NCBI GenBank assembly: GCA_028279345.1
Contig: JANQNY010000030.1
Coordinates: forward strand, 99,711 to 163,710
Origin: Geminicoccaceae bacterium
GTDB taxonomy: Bacteria; Pseudomonadota; Alphaproteobacteria; Geminicoccales; Geminicoccaceae
Direction of reading: 5' to 3'
Length of the DNA: 64,000 bases
In this document: in pieces, positions 1 to 8,275 of the stretch
Numbering within the stretch: the first letter of the stretch is position 1
How the letters are laid out: each line of letters starts with the position of its first letter
Translations under genes and position numbers: made by a program
Notes under the pieces: generated by a model
Database searches by the model: none
What the model saw: the letters and a program-made list of their open reading frames with translations, nothing else
Told to the model about the DNA's origin: nothing

Positions 1-99
1 CCGCAGCCCGAGCCGGTCCTCGCGCTCACCAAGCGCATCAAGGCGAGCATCGATCCCGATCGCCTCTTGAATCCGGGCCGCATGTACGCTGGAGTTTGA
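1..99 (+). CDS. glcE: Glycolate oxidase FAD-binding subunit GlcE, C-terminal fragment
   Basis: The first 32 codons of the window are open to a TGA at 97-99 and belong to a gene that begins outside the window. The tail reads as a basic helix followed by DPDRLLNPGRMY, the C-terminal signature of the GlcE/GlcD group of FAD-linked glycolate oxidase subunits; the NPGRMY ending fits GlcE better than GlcD. GlcE forms a membrane-associated complex with GlcD and the iron-sulfur subunit GlcF and oxidises glycolate to glyoxylate. In many alphaproteobacteria glcF follows directly. Here the next gene is a LOV protein and a glcF lies about 52 kb downstream. With only the tail visible, the choice of GlcE is an inference. 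Confidence 0.6.
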   Translation, partial: PQPEPVLALTKRIKASIDPDRLLNPGRMYAGV

Positions 100-130
100 G
101 GCGACTGCCGCGCGCCCAGGGAGCGACGCA

Positions 131-505
131 ATGACCAAGCGATTGCGGGAGAGCGAATTACTCGGCCTGCTCGCTGCCGATGAGATCGAAAAGAGCGTCG
201 TCATCACCGATCCGCATCTGCCGGACAACCCGATGATCTTCGTGAGCGAGGAGTTCGAAGACCAGACGGGCTATGTGGCCGCCGAGGTCATCGGCCGCAA
301 CTGCCGCCTCCTGCAGGGTCCCGACACCAATCCCGACGCCGCCCGGGCGATCCGCTACGCATTGTTGGCGGAGACGACGTTCGTCATCGACATTCTGAAC
401 TACCGCGCCGACGGCTCGCCGTTCCTCAATCGTCTGCGCATCCGCCCGCTGTTCGACGAGCAGGGGAAGCTACTCTACTTTGCGGGCGTGCAGAACCCGA
501 TCTAA
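131..505 (+). CDS. Short LOV-domain (blue-light PAS) protein
   Basis: A 124-residue protein that is essentially one LOV/PAS core with a short N-terminal helix. The hallmark GRNCRLLQ motif sits at residues 55-62, with Cys58 as the photo-adduct cysteine. The other flavin contacts are present: Asn90 and Asn100 (in NYRADG and FLN) and Gln121 near the C-terminus (FAGVQ). Family knowledge says such cores bind FMN and form a cysteinyl-C4a adduct in blue light. No kinase, GGDEF, HTH or STAS effector is attached, so it is a 'short LOV' protein that must signal by dimer change or a partner. It starts 31 bp after glcE and ends 145 bp before a beta-carbonic anhydrase. The light-sensing role is inferred from complete motif conservation. 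Confidence 0.9.
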   Translation: MTKRLRESELLGLLAADEIEKSVVITDPHLPDNPMIFVSEEFEDQTGYVAAEVIGRNCRLLQGPDTNPDAARAIRYALLAETTFVIDILNYRADGSPFLNRLRIRPLFDEQGKLLYFAGVQNPI

Positions 506-650
506 ACAGGCCGGTCCCGTTCAAGCGCAGCCGGCGCCACCTGATCGTAGCTCCGCTTCTATGTCTTGGCCGAACGGCGTCCCAATGGCGGGTTTGTGCT
601 ATAGGCGGGACAACGAAGCGCCGACTTTGGGTGATCGACGGGAGGTGCCG

Positions 651-1328
651 ATGCCGCTCCGCAGGCTGACGCAGGGGCTGCGCGAGTTCCAACAGCAGAC
701 CTTCGCCCAGCGCCGCGCGTTCTTCGCGCAGCTCGAACGCGAACAGCGCCCGAAGGTCATGATGATCGCGTGCTCGGACTCGCGGATCGATCCGGGCATC
801 GTGCTCAAGGCCGAGCCGGGTGAGCTCTTCATGGTGCGCAACGTCGCCAATCTCGTGCCGCCGCACCTGCCCGACCAACAGCACCACGGCACCAGTGCGG
901 CCCTCGAGTTCGGCGTGAACGGCCTCCACGTCGAGCACATCATCATCTTCGGCCACGCCGGCTGCGGCGGCATCCGTGCCCTGCTGAGCCGCGACCGAAC
1001 CGAGGTCGATCATCCTGGCTTCATCCATCCCTGGCTCAACATCGCCGACGAAGCGCGCCGACGCACCCTGCTCATCGCGCGCGACCGGCCGGTCGAAGAG
1101 CAATTGCGGCTGTTGGAGGAGGAGGCAATCAAGACCTCGCTCGCCAATCTCTTGACCTTCCCCTGGATCGAGGCAGGGGTGGCCGAGGGCCGACTGCGCG
1201 TGCATGGCTGGCTCTTCGACCTGCACGACGGCGAGGTCCGCGCCTACGTGCCTACCAAGAACACCTTCGAGCAGCTCACCCCCGAACTCGCAGCCGAACT
1301 CTCGGTCCTGGCGGGCGAGATGACATAG
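651..1328 (+). CDS. Beta-class carbonic anhydrase
   Basis: A 225-residue cytosolic enzyme that interconverts CO2 and bicarbonate. The zinc ligands and catalytic dyad are visible: CSDSR (zinc Cys with the Asp-Arg dyad) near residue 41, and HAGCGG (zinc His and Cys) near residue 102. The stretch between them (RNVANLVPP, TSAALEFGV) matches the plant-type beta-CA clade. The ATG at 651 is preceded by a good GGAGG at 641-645. An in-frame extension up to 480 is possible but lacks family similarity and would overlap the LOV gene. It stands alone; the upstream LOV gene is co-directional, so co-transcription is possible. Confidence 0.93.
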   Translation: MPLRRLTQGLREFQQQTFAQRRAFFAQLEREQRPKVMMIACSDSRIDPGIVLKAEPGELFMVRNVANLVPPHLPDQQHHGTSAALEFGVNGLHVEHIIIFGHAGCGGIRALLSRDRTEVDHPGFIHPWLNIADEARRRTLLIARDRPVEEQLRLLEEEAIKTSLANLLTFPWIEAGVAEGRLRVHGWLFDLHDGEVRAYVPTKNTFEQLTPELAAELSVLAGEMT

Positions 1329-2070
1329 GCGGCAGGCGGTTCGGCTCGCCGTTCCCAGGCCACCGACGGTCGCGTTCACGGTCTGCAGCAGACACGACGA
1401 TGTCCGCGCGAACCGGTGCCGGACACTCCTACCGAGCGCCGGCGGCTCGGCGGGTGTTCAAGGACCGCAACACGCGCAGCCGACCGCCCGATGCCAACGT
1501 GCGCTCTCGGGCGGACCGGCGTGGGTCATTCCAGCCGAATGGGAATGGCTCTGGTGCGCCAACGCGTTCGGCTGATGCACCTTGCCGTCGTGGGGCATGG
1601 GGCGTCGCCGTAGCGGGCGATCCTCGGTCATCGCACATTCAGTGCTCCGGTTCAGTGGGCGAGGTGTGCCACTTCTGAGACACCCACCGGCGACGACCGT
1701 ACGACGCCTTCGGACGGCGAGCGGACCTAATGATCGGCAAGTGGTAAATCCGGTCACTACCTCGATGCCGACATTCTGGTTCGTCAAGACAACAAGTCTG
1801 GGAAACATCATCCCGCTTCGGTTGTGATCGGCGGCATTCCGAACATGCTGATTGCGAGCACATCGCATCGAGGGCGAGGACCGTTGCCTCCGATGTACGT
1901 ATTCGGTTCACTTCGTTAGCAGATCGTGTGAGCGAGAAATCTCCTTACTTGCGAACAGAAACGCGAATGATTGCAAGCGGCCACACTCAACTTGCGAAGG
2001 CGGGCTCGGCCGAGGCTCGCCCGAGCCCGCACCGGACGGCAAGCGTTACGATGAGGTCCGCATGGACGCC
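1329..2070. other. Long intergenic region without a supported gene
   Basis: About 740 bp between the carbonic anhydrase stop and the minus-strand lipoprotein stop. Several short open frames exist on both strands, but none shows a recognisable family, a credible ribosome binding site or protein-like composition. No tRNA or repeat was recognised. The only clear structure is the hairpin listed at 2000-2030. Confidence 0.6.
2000..2030 (-). terminator. Strong GC hairpin downstream of lipoprotein gene
   Basis: A perfect 10-bp inverted repeat, GCGGGCTCGG (2000-2009) and CCGAGCCCGC (2021-2030), with an 11-nt loop. It lies about 40 nt beyond the stop codon of the minus-strand lipoprotein gene. There is no T-run on either side, so it is at best an imperfect terminator or a 3'-end stabilising stem. 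Confidence 0.4.
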
Positions 2071-2301
2071 TCAATCATCGTCATGGTGGCGGTCGTAGAG
2101 ATAGCCGCCAGCGGCACCGGCGGCGGCCCCCAGGCCGGCGCCGAGCGCCGTGTTGCCGGCCGCCGCACCGACCACGGCACCGCCGGCAGCGCCAGCCGCG
2201 GCGCCGGTAAGCGTTCGCTGTTGAGTGTCGTCGAGACCGGCGCAACCCGCCGTCAGGACACTGAACGCGAGCACGGTCGCAAGCGCGAATTGTTTTCTCA
2301 C
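2071..2301 (-). CDS. Small glycine-zipper lipoprotein
   Basis: A 76-residue exported lipoprotein. A GTG start at 2301 is chosen because GGAAGG sits just upstream on the minus strand and the signal peptide begins there (basic MRKQ, then a hydrophobic core). The lipobox LTAGC puts the lipidated Cys near residue 20. The mature part is short: a polar linker with TLTGAAAGA, then a long Gly/Ala-rich glycine-zipper segment (GAAAGAAGG and similar), ending in an acidic-histidine tail (YDRHHDDD). Proteins of this type are small outer-membrane or periplasmic envelope components, often stress-induced; the exact role is unknown. Confidence 0.8.
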   Translation of the reverse strand: MRKQFALATVLAFSVLTAGCAGLDDTQQRTLTGAAAGAAGGAVVGAAAGNTALGAGLGAAAGAAGGYLYDRHHDDD

Positions 2302-2625
2302 GTGAGCCTTCCTTTCGCTTAGAGGCGGGGCCACAACGTCAAAGGCCCCGCTACGCGCCGACAACGCACGAAGTGGCTCATTTCTTCCGTAACGCCCCGC
2401 AGAAAGTCGGCAGCGTATCGATCGCGCTGAACGTGCCGCCGAGGAAGGCCAAGGGCGCCACGACCATGAGCCGCCGATTGTCCACTTCACACTCGTTGGG
2501 CGAACGGGTCCGTTGTTGGCGCATGGCGGTCTTGGTCAGGCGTGACGAGGCTATGGCGTTGTCGCCGCCCCATGACTGGGTCCTCGGTGGCGACGGTCCG
2601 AAGCAAATTGTCGAACGTGCGCGCC
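2302..2625. other. Intergenic region with a leader-type hairpin
   Basis: This 324-bp gap separates the lipoprotein start from the GNAT stop; both genes are on the minus strand, so it holds the lipoprotein promoter. An inverted repeat CGGGGCC (2326-2332) and GGCCCCG (2344-2350) lies 25 nt upstream of the lipoprotein start and could form a leader hairpin or bind a regulator. No gene was recognised. Confidence 0.5.
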
Positions 2626-3132
2626 TCAGAGCTTCAGCCGCATGTTGACGACGCGTGGGTCGTCGCCACCGAAAGCACTCGGGTCGGTGTATCGATCGAA
2701 GCCCATGGATTCGTAGAGCGGCAAGGCTTCGACGTGGCGGTGCAAAGCGTCGAGGTAGAGCGTCCCATAGCCCAGCGCGCGCGCTTCTTCGACGGCAGCT
2801 TCACAGAGCTTTCTCCCGAGACCCAATCCGCGCGCCGAGTCCCGGACGTACATCCGGTTCAAGTCACCACCGCCTTCAGTGCGCGGTTTCAACAAGACGA
2901 CGCCGACAAAGACATGATCGCGTCGTGCCAGAAAACACTCGCCGTTTGGCGGAAGAAAGTAATCGCCGAAGCGGTCGAGCTGCCCGGCGACGTCGTGGTC
3001 CTCGATATAGCCGTTGATGATCTCGATCATGTCGGGATAGCGGGCGCGTACCGAGTCGAAGAGCTCCCAGACAAGGCCGCCCGCCGCATCGATGTGCTCC
3101 GAGCTCCTCGCCTTGATGATCGCGCTCGACAT
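2626..3132 (-). CDS. GNAT-family N-acetyltransferase
   Basis: A 168-residue single-domain acetyltransferase that would transfer acetyl from acetyl-CoA to an amine. The GNAT core is visible: the beta4 strand with NRMYVRDSARGLGLGRKL (motif A, pyrophosphate-binding R/Q-x-x-G-x-G/A pattern), then the C-terminal LYLDALHRHVEALPLYESMGF, the usual beta5-alpha4 'aLYex.GF' signature. The ATG at 3132 begins the recognisable fold; upstream in-frame sequence is low-complexity Arg/Ala-rich and was excluded. The substrate cannot be read from sequence. It lies downstream of the efflux operon on the same strand with a 190-bp gap, so may be independently transcribed. Confidence 0.85.
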   Translation of the reverse strand: MSSAIIKARSSEHIDAAGGLVWELFDSVRARYPDMIEIINGYIEDHDVAGQLDRFGDYFLPPNGECFLARRDHVFVGVVLLKPRTEGGGDLNRMYVRDSARGLGLGRKLCEAAVEEARALGYGTLYLDALHRHVEALPLYESMGFDRYTDPSAFGGDDPRVVNMRLKL

Positions 3133-3321
3133 GTCGACCCACCACGATGGCGTGTTGGTTTCGGGGAGCCGACCTATCGCGCGGGATGGCGTATGCCCGC
3201 AATAGGCTGATAGGAGCCGAAGGCGGCCGGTGCTTGGCGCGACACGCGCGCCGCGCCTGCTGCACGCCACGCAGCTGGAAGCACGTGACTGCCGGCACGC
3301 AACAACGACGCACGCCAATCC

Positions 3322-4434
3322 CTATTGAAGGAAAGCCGGAAGGGCCGGGACCTGCTCGTCGCCCTCCGCCAACACGAGCACGGAAGCGGTCGTGCCGACC
3401 CGGAGCTCGATGTTCTCCGGCAGCGCGTCGAGCTCGACGCGAACGGGCACGCGCTGGGCGAGGCGGATCCATTGAAACGTCGGTTGGATCTCGAGGAGCA
3501 GGTCCTCGCCGGTCACGCTGTCGGGCGTGGCAATTCCCCACCCGATGCTCTGCACACGGCCGCGGAGCGGTTGTCCGGGGTAGGTCATGAGCGTCACATA
3601 GGCGACGTCGCCGGGCTGCACGTCCTTGAGCATCGTCTCGCGGAAATAGCCGTCGATCCAAAAGCTCGCCGCGTCGACGAGGGCGAGCGCCGGCTCGTTG
3701 GCCACGGCCTGGGTGCCCAGCTGGAGCCTGAGGTTGGTGACCCAGCCGCTGACGGACGCCCGGACCTCCGTGAACTCCAGGTCCAGCTCGGCCTGCTCCA
3801 GCGTGGCACGGGCGGCGCGCAGCCGCGCGTTCTCGTCGCTCGGATCGCCGAGATCGGCTTGCGCGGATGCGAGCGCCGCTTGCGCCTCGGTCAGCGCCTC
3901 TTCGGCCTCGGTGACCGCCGCTTCAGCGCGGGCGATGTCAGCCAGGACAACACGTTCGGACGCCTGCGCCTGATCTAGCCTCGCCTGGGGGAGGTCGCGG
4001 GCCTCCACCAGTGCCGTAACGCGCTCCAGATTCCGGCTGATCTCCACCTCCTGCGCCTCCGCGCTCGTGAGGTCGGATTGCGCTTCCGAGATGCGCTGTT
4101 CGAGCTGCCTGACCGCCGCTTCCTTCGCGGCCACATCCTCGATCAGCGACGCGATGGTGTTGCGGGCGAGCTGCAAGTTGGCGCGGGCCTCATCGCGCGC
4201 AGCGACGTAGGTCCTGGGATCGATCCGGAACAACAACTCGCCCGCGGACACGTGTTGGTTGTCGACAATCGGCAGGTCAACGATCGGTCCCGTGACGCGC
4301 GGTGCCACGCGGATGATCTGGGCGCGCACTTGGCCGTCGCGGGTCCAGGGATTGCGAATGTAGTCGATGTACTTCCAGGAGAAGGCGGCAATGGCTAGCA
4401 GCACGACGAGGCTGGTGAGCGCGACGCGAAGCAA
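3322..4434 (-). CDS. HlyD-family membrane fusion protein (AaeA/EmrA-like)
   Basis: A 370-residue periplasmic adaptor anchored by one N-terminal membrane helix (about residues 5-22). Next come a lipoyl-like half (VAPRVTGPIVDLPIVDNQHV), a long Ala/Glu-rich coiled-coil hairpin (about residues 75-215), the second half-lipoyl piece with VSGWVTNLRLQLG, and a beta-barrel with DGYFRETMLKDVQPGD. This is the standard order for adaptors of FUSC pumps such as E. coli AaeA, which export aromatic carboxylic acids. A TTG start at 4434 is supported by GAGGA upstream. It follows the DUF1656 gene by 11 bp and is the last gene of the operon. Confidence 0.88.
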   Translation of the reverse strand: MLRVALTSLVVLLAIAAFSWKYIDYIRNPWTRDGQVRAQIIRVAPRVTGPIVDLPIVDNQHVSAGELLFRIDPRTYVAARDEARANLQLARNTIASLIEDVAAKEAAVRQLEQRISEAQSDLTSAEAQEVEISRNLERVTALVEARDLPQARLDQAQASERVVLADIARAEAAVTEAEEALTEAQAALASAQADLGDPSDENARLRAARATLEQAELDLEFTEVRASVSGWVTNLRLQLGTQAVANEPALALVDAASFWIDGYFRETMLKDVQPGDVAYVTLMTYPGQPLRGRVQSIGWGIATPDSVTGEDLLLEIQPTFQWIRLAQRVPVRVELDALPENIELRVGTTASVLVLAEGDEQVPALPAFLQ

Positions 4435-4445
4435 CTGACGAGTCC

Positions 4446-4658
4446 TCAGAACGGAACGACGAAGGTGCCGATCGCGATGGTATAGAGCACGCCGAGCGAC
4501 AGCAGCACCAACGGTGGGTAAGCGAACCAGCGCGACAAACGAAAGCGATTGAGCAGGTGCGCCGTGACCCAGGTCGCCGCCATGCCGAAGCTCGCTGCCA
4601 CGAGGAGCGGGGCGAGATACACGCCGTAAACGTCTATTTCGCTTGGGATTAGGTTCAC
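4446..4658 (-). CDS. DUF1656 (AaeX-like) inner-membrane small protein
   Basis: A 70-residue membrane protein with two hydrophobic helices and the DUF1656 pattern: an N-terminal EIDVYGVYLAPLL, then a positively charged turn (RFRLSRWFAYPPL) and a final helix. A GTG at 4658 is the only start that gives the family length. DUF1656 proteins are encoded between FUSC permeases and HlyD adaptors, as here, and are thought to be pump accessories; the mechanism is unknown. It begins 19 bp after the FUSC stop. Confidence 0.85.
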   Translation of the reverse strand: MNLIPSEIDVYGVYLAPLLVAASFGMAATWVTAHLLNRFRLSRWFAYPPLVLLSLGVLYTIAIGTFVVPF

Positions 4659-4677
4659 AATCTGGACGTGCTCAAGC

Positions 4678-6843
4678 TCAAAACCGCGCCTCGCGCAAGC
4701 GTCGCCAGTCGACGACGGTCGCCCGCTTGAGGAGTTCTGCCACGGAAGCGACAACTTCGCGATAGACGCCAAGTAGACGATAGAGCCGGACCCGGTGCTC
4801 CGCGTCGATCTCGGATGCGCGAGGCCCTTGCAGTAGGGCTTCGAGGCTGTCCTCGAGCCTTCTCGTGTCGGCGATCGAACGCGCACCTTCGATGCGGACG
4901 CCACGAACGTCGGCAAGGGTCAGTCCGCGCAGTGCACGCTGCAGTTCGACCTGGTAGCTGCGCATTTCGCCCCCGAGTTCATGCAAGAAGACGGTAGATT
5001 GCGGCCGGGAACGGGCGTCGACCAAGTCGACCAGCCCGAAACCGAAATCACCGAGCGCATGCACGAAGTCTGCAAACTTGGCTGCATTTTCGGCCGGCAG
5101 CTTGGCCGGAGGCAGCAGCTCCTGCCATTGCCGCAGTTGCTGTGGAATGGTCGCCAGTTCCTGCAGATGTCGCCGCCGCCATGCCCGGTGCCAGATCGTC
5201 GGCGGGTGCCCGTCCGGCCAGTGCAACGATCGGAGCAGGAAATTCGCACTTCCGCGGTAGCGCGCCAGCAGCCAGTCGATCTGTGCCGCCGGCGCCGTTC
5301 GACACGGCACAAGGCGGCCGATGCCCAAGAGCGCAAAGAACGCGACAAACATCAGCATGTTGTCGGCAAACCGCTCAGCCGAGTACGCTTGGTAGTTTTC
5401 GATGTCGAGCGCAATGAGAAAGAAGGCAAGACCAATTGTTCGCGGTAGAAATTGACTGTCGTACGGCTTCCAAGCGAAGGCAACGAAGGTCGCGAGGAAA
5501 AGCACGATCGCCAGTTGGTGAAACGTCACGAGGCTGGGCATCAACGCAACGTAGACGACCCCGGCGGCGATGGAGCCGACCAGCGCGGCCGAAATCAATT
5601 TCGACATGCGCACCTGGGGATAGACGGCGAGCGGTATCCCCAAGAAGCACACCGTGATCACCAATGCCGTGCCGCCCGGCGTATCGGGAATGAGCAAATA
5701 GGTGAGTGAGACCAGCCAGGCGGTGATGAAATGGCGCACGGCTGCGTTCAGCCTCCCCGGATCCGGGGCGATGACGAAGTCCAGCCACGGACCATCCCTC
5801 GGCGCAGACCGTGGCGCGGGAGCCAGGCCGTAGATGGCCCGCACCGCCTCCAGCATTCCTCGCGTCGTCTGCTCGACATGCGCCAGCCGGACGCGTGCGG
5901 CCTCGAGCACCGTGCGGTCGAAGTGGCTGAGCGACGCGGCCGCCGCCTCGTCGATCACGAGCTGCACGTCAGCGGCCGTGCGGGTCGGACGGTCGCCGCG
6001 GTGGAGCGCCTCGATCGTCTCCAGCCGACCGGCGATCTCTTCGAGGAAGGCGTCCAGCGCGGGCAAGAGCGCGCGCACATCAAAGCTCGCCGCGTCGTCG
6101 AAGCTCTGTCGCCAACGGCCGAGCGAGTCCCAATAGTCCTGGAAGTGCCGCCGGTAGGCGAACCAGGCCGTATGCACCTCCCAAACCCGGTAGGTGTCGG
6201 TCTCAGCCGCCTCGATCAGGCTGGCGGCGCGACCCTCCGCGGCGAGCGATGCCAGTCGCCGGGCGGTGAGGTCGCAATCCTGCGCACCGCCGCAGAACCG
6301 CTCCGCATAGAGGCGGAACAGCTCGGTGTGCAGGGCCGCCGCTTCGCGCACGGCACGTGTGAGCTCGACGCCCGTCGAGCGGGGCCAGAGCAGCGCTGCC
6401 ACGAGGCTGACCGCCAACACACCGAGCACGGTCTGTTGCGCGCGTAGAGCTCCGACGTCGAAGGCTGCAGCGCCTGCCGCGGCCCCGTCCCACGCGACGA
6501 CGGGTGCCGAGAGGCCAGCAACGAACCAGAAGTAGGGGCCGTGGCGTCCCCCCATCATGTAGGTGCAAAAGGCGAGGTGCGTGGCGAGGGCGAGGATGAA
6601 CAGCCAGCGTTCCTGGGCAAATAGGCCGATCACGACGAAACCGACGACGATGCCGAGCAGCGTGCCGCCGACTCGGAGCGCGCCCTTGTTGATCGCGAGG
6701 CCGACGGTGACCTGGCCGATGACGATGACGGTGAATGCCGCCCAGATGGGCCGGTCCCAGCCCATCCACATGGCGACGCCATAGGCCAGCACCATCGCGA
6801 CCGCACTCTTGCAGGCGAGTTGGCAGCGCAGCACCCAATCCAT
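4678..6843 (-). CDS. FUSC-family aromatic acid efflux permease (AaeB-like)
   Basis: A 721-residue inner-membrane pump subunit made of two repeats, each a bundle of membrane helices followed by a cytoplasmic helical region (first bundle about residues 8-160, second about 360-510). Motifs such as PIWAAFTVIVIGQVTVGLAINKG and GTLLGIVVGFVVIGLF fit the fusaric-acid-resistance (FUSC) family. It would drive proton-dependent efflux of hydroxylated aromatic acids with the DUF1656 and HlyD partners downstream. The ATG at 6843 begins directly at the first membrane helix; an upstream extension would be hydrophilic and unrelated. It is first gene of the three-gene operon and is divergent from the M20 peptidase gene, sharing a 167-bp promoter region. 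Confidence 0.9.
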   Translation of the reverse strand: MDWVLRCQLACKSAVAMVLAYGVAMWMGWDRPIWAAFTVIVIGQVTVGLAINKGALRVGGTLLGIVVGFVVIGLFAQERWLFILALATHLAFCTYMMGGRHGPYFWFVAGLSAPVVAWDGAAAGAAAFDVGALRAQQTVLGVLAVSLVAALLWPRSTGVELTRAVREAAALHTELFRLYAERFCGGAQDCDLTARRLASLAAEGRAASLIEAAETDTYRVWEVHTAWFAYRRHFQDYWDSLGRWRQSFDDAASFDVRALLPALDAFLEEIAGRLETIEALHRGDRPTRTAADVQLVIDEAAAASLSHFDRTVLEAARVRLAHVEQTTRGMLEAVRAIYGLAPAPRSAPRDGPWLDFVIAPDPGRLNAAVRHFITAWLVSLTYLLIPDTPGGTALVITVCFLGIPLAVYPQVRMSKLISAALVGSIAAGVVYVALMPSLVTFHQLAIVLFLATFVAFAWKPYDSQFLPRTIGLAFFLIALDIENYQAYSAERFADNMLMFVAFFALLGIGRLVPCRTAPAAQIDWLLARYRGSANFLLRSLHWPDGHPPTIWHRAWRRRHLQELATIPQQLRQWQELLPPAKLPAENAAKFADFVHALGDFGFGLVDLVDARSRPQSTVFLHELGGEMRSYQVELQRALRGLTLADVRGVRIEGARSIADTRRLEDSLEALLQGPRASEIDAEHRVRLYRLLGVYREVVASVAELLKRATVVDWRRLREARF

Positions 6844-7010
6844 AGCGGCGAGCCTAGCCGCAAGTGGCGATCCGCACAGCTGCCATCTGCGCGGCCTCGC
6901 GCGCGGCACTCGATGCCAGCCTTGCGGGACCAGCCACGGCACAACCTGTGAGCTGTACATTCCGCACGTGGAGCCCATAGATCCTTCGCGCGGCGGCTTG
7001 GAGGAAAGCT

Positions 7011-8180
7011 ATGGCGATCTCCCCCACGGAGCAGCGCGTGCTCGATTGGCTCGGTGCACGCGAGGCCCAGATGATCGAGCTCTTGGAGGAGCTCGTTAAC
7101 ATCGACAGCGGCACCTTCGACGTCGCCGGCGTCGACCGGGTCGGCGACGTCCTGCGCGCATGGCTCGAGGATGCCGGCTTCGAGGTGTGCGTCTCGCCTG
7201 GGCGAGATTTGGGGTACACGTTCGAGGCGCGGCTCGACGCCTTTGATCGCCGCAACACGCCGGGCCACGTCCTGCTCATGGGGCACCGCGACACAGTGTT
7301 TCCCGAGGGCGAGGCGGCGCGCCGTCCGTTCCGCGTGGAAGGCACCCTCGCCTATGGCCCGGGCGTCTGCGACATGAAGGCGGGCCTCGTGCTCAACGCT
7401 TTCGTCATGCGCGCGCTCCGGGATGTTGGCGGCGCACCTCGTCCGGTGGTGATGCTCTGCACGGCCGACGAGGAGATCGCTTCTCCCGAGGGACGCGCGG
7501 TGATCGAGGCCGCAGCGGCGGGTGCCCGTGCCGTCTTCAACAGCGAGCCCGGTCGCGCCGGCGGCGGCGTCGTCACCAGCCGCAACGGCGCGCTCTTCTG
7601 CGGCGTGGAGATCACCGGCCGGGCGGCGCACTCGGGCGCCAGTCATCGTCAGGGGCGGAGCGCCATCGATGCTCTCGCGCGCAAGGTTCAAGCGCTGCAC
7701 GCGCTCACCGACTACGAGAAGGGCGTGACCCTCAATGTCGGCCTCGTCAGCGGCGGTGAGGCGGTCAACACCGTGGCCCCGAGCGCGCGCTTCGAGTTCG
7801 ACTGCCGCTTCCCGACGCAGGCCGCGTTCGCGGCCATCGAGCCGGAGATCGAATCGGTCCTCGCTAGGGAGGACGTCCCCGACACGACGACGAAGGTTGT
7901 CTCGCGCAAGCTCTTCCTCGCCGTCGAGGAGCAGGCGGCCAATCGCGGGCTCTTCGAGCACTACGCCGGAGCCGCGGACGACCTGGGCATGGATACTCAA
8001 CCGACCTTCTCGGGAGGCTCGGCGGACTCTGGCTACACGAGCGCGATGGGCGTGCCGACGCTCTGCGGTACGGGCCCGGTAGGCGAGCACGCCCACACGC
8101 CGGACGAGGTCTGTCACCTAGACACGTTGGTGCCCCGCGCGCAGGCTCTGGCGCTGGGAGTCCTCCGCCTTGCCGACTGA
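7011..8180 (+). CDS. M20-family metallopeptidase (carboxypeptidase G2-like)
   Basis: A 389-residue zinc peptidase. The di-zinc site is complete: GHRDTVFP with the first His and Asp, GVCDMKAG with the bridging Asp, TADEEI with the catalytic Glu pair, a Glu in FNSEPGR, and a C-terminal His in EHAHTPDE. The inserted dimerisation domain (about residues 190-300) carries the conserved GRAAHSGASHRQGRSAI. The closest group by pattern is carboxypeptidase G2/glutamate carboxypeptidase, which cleaves C-terminal glutamate from peptides or folates. There is no signal peptide, so a cytosolic role is likely. It is divergent from the FUSC operon. Confidence 0.88.
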   Translation: MAISPTEQRVLDWLGAREAQMIELLEELVNIDSGTFDVAGVDRVGDVLRAWLEDAGFEVCVSPGRDLGYTFEARLDAFDRRNTPGHVLLMGHRDTVFPEGEAARRPFRVEGTLAYGPGVCDMKAGLVLNAFVMRALRDVGGAPRPVVMLCTADEEIASPEGRAVIEAAAAGARAVFNSEPGRAGGGVVTSRNGALFCGVEITGRAAHSGASHRQGRSAIDALARKVQALHALTDYEKGVTLNVGLVSGGEAVNTVAPSARFEFDCRFPTQAAFAAIEPEIESVLAREDVPDTTTKVVSRKLFLAVEEQAANRGLFEHYAGAADDLGMDTQPTFSGGSADSGYTSAMGVPTLCGTGPVGEHAHTPDEVCHLDTLVPRAQALALGVLRLAD

Positions 8181-8275
8181 GGTTCGAGCGTAGCGGAGGA
8201 CAGGCGCGCCGGATCGCCGATTGACCTTCTCCGGCTTTCTGGGCAAGTCGGCCGCAGCCTGATTTCCGAGGTTCG

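Noticed and set aside
426..1379. Long minus-strand open frame opposite LOV and carbonic anhydrase genes
   Set aside because: Mirror of two well-supported plus-strand genes; no start signal or family.
1329..2056. Several short open frames on both strands in the 740-bp gap
   Set aside because: Arg/Ser/Pro-rich, no ribosome binding site, no recognisable motif.
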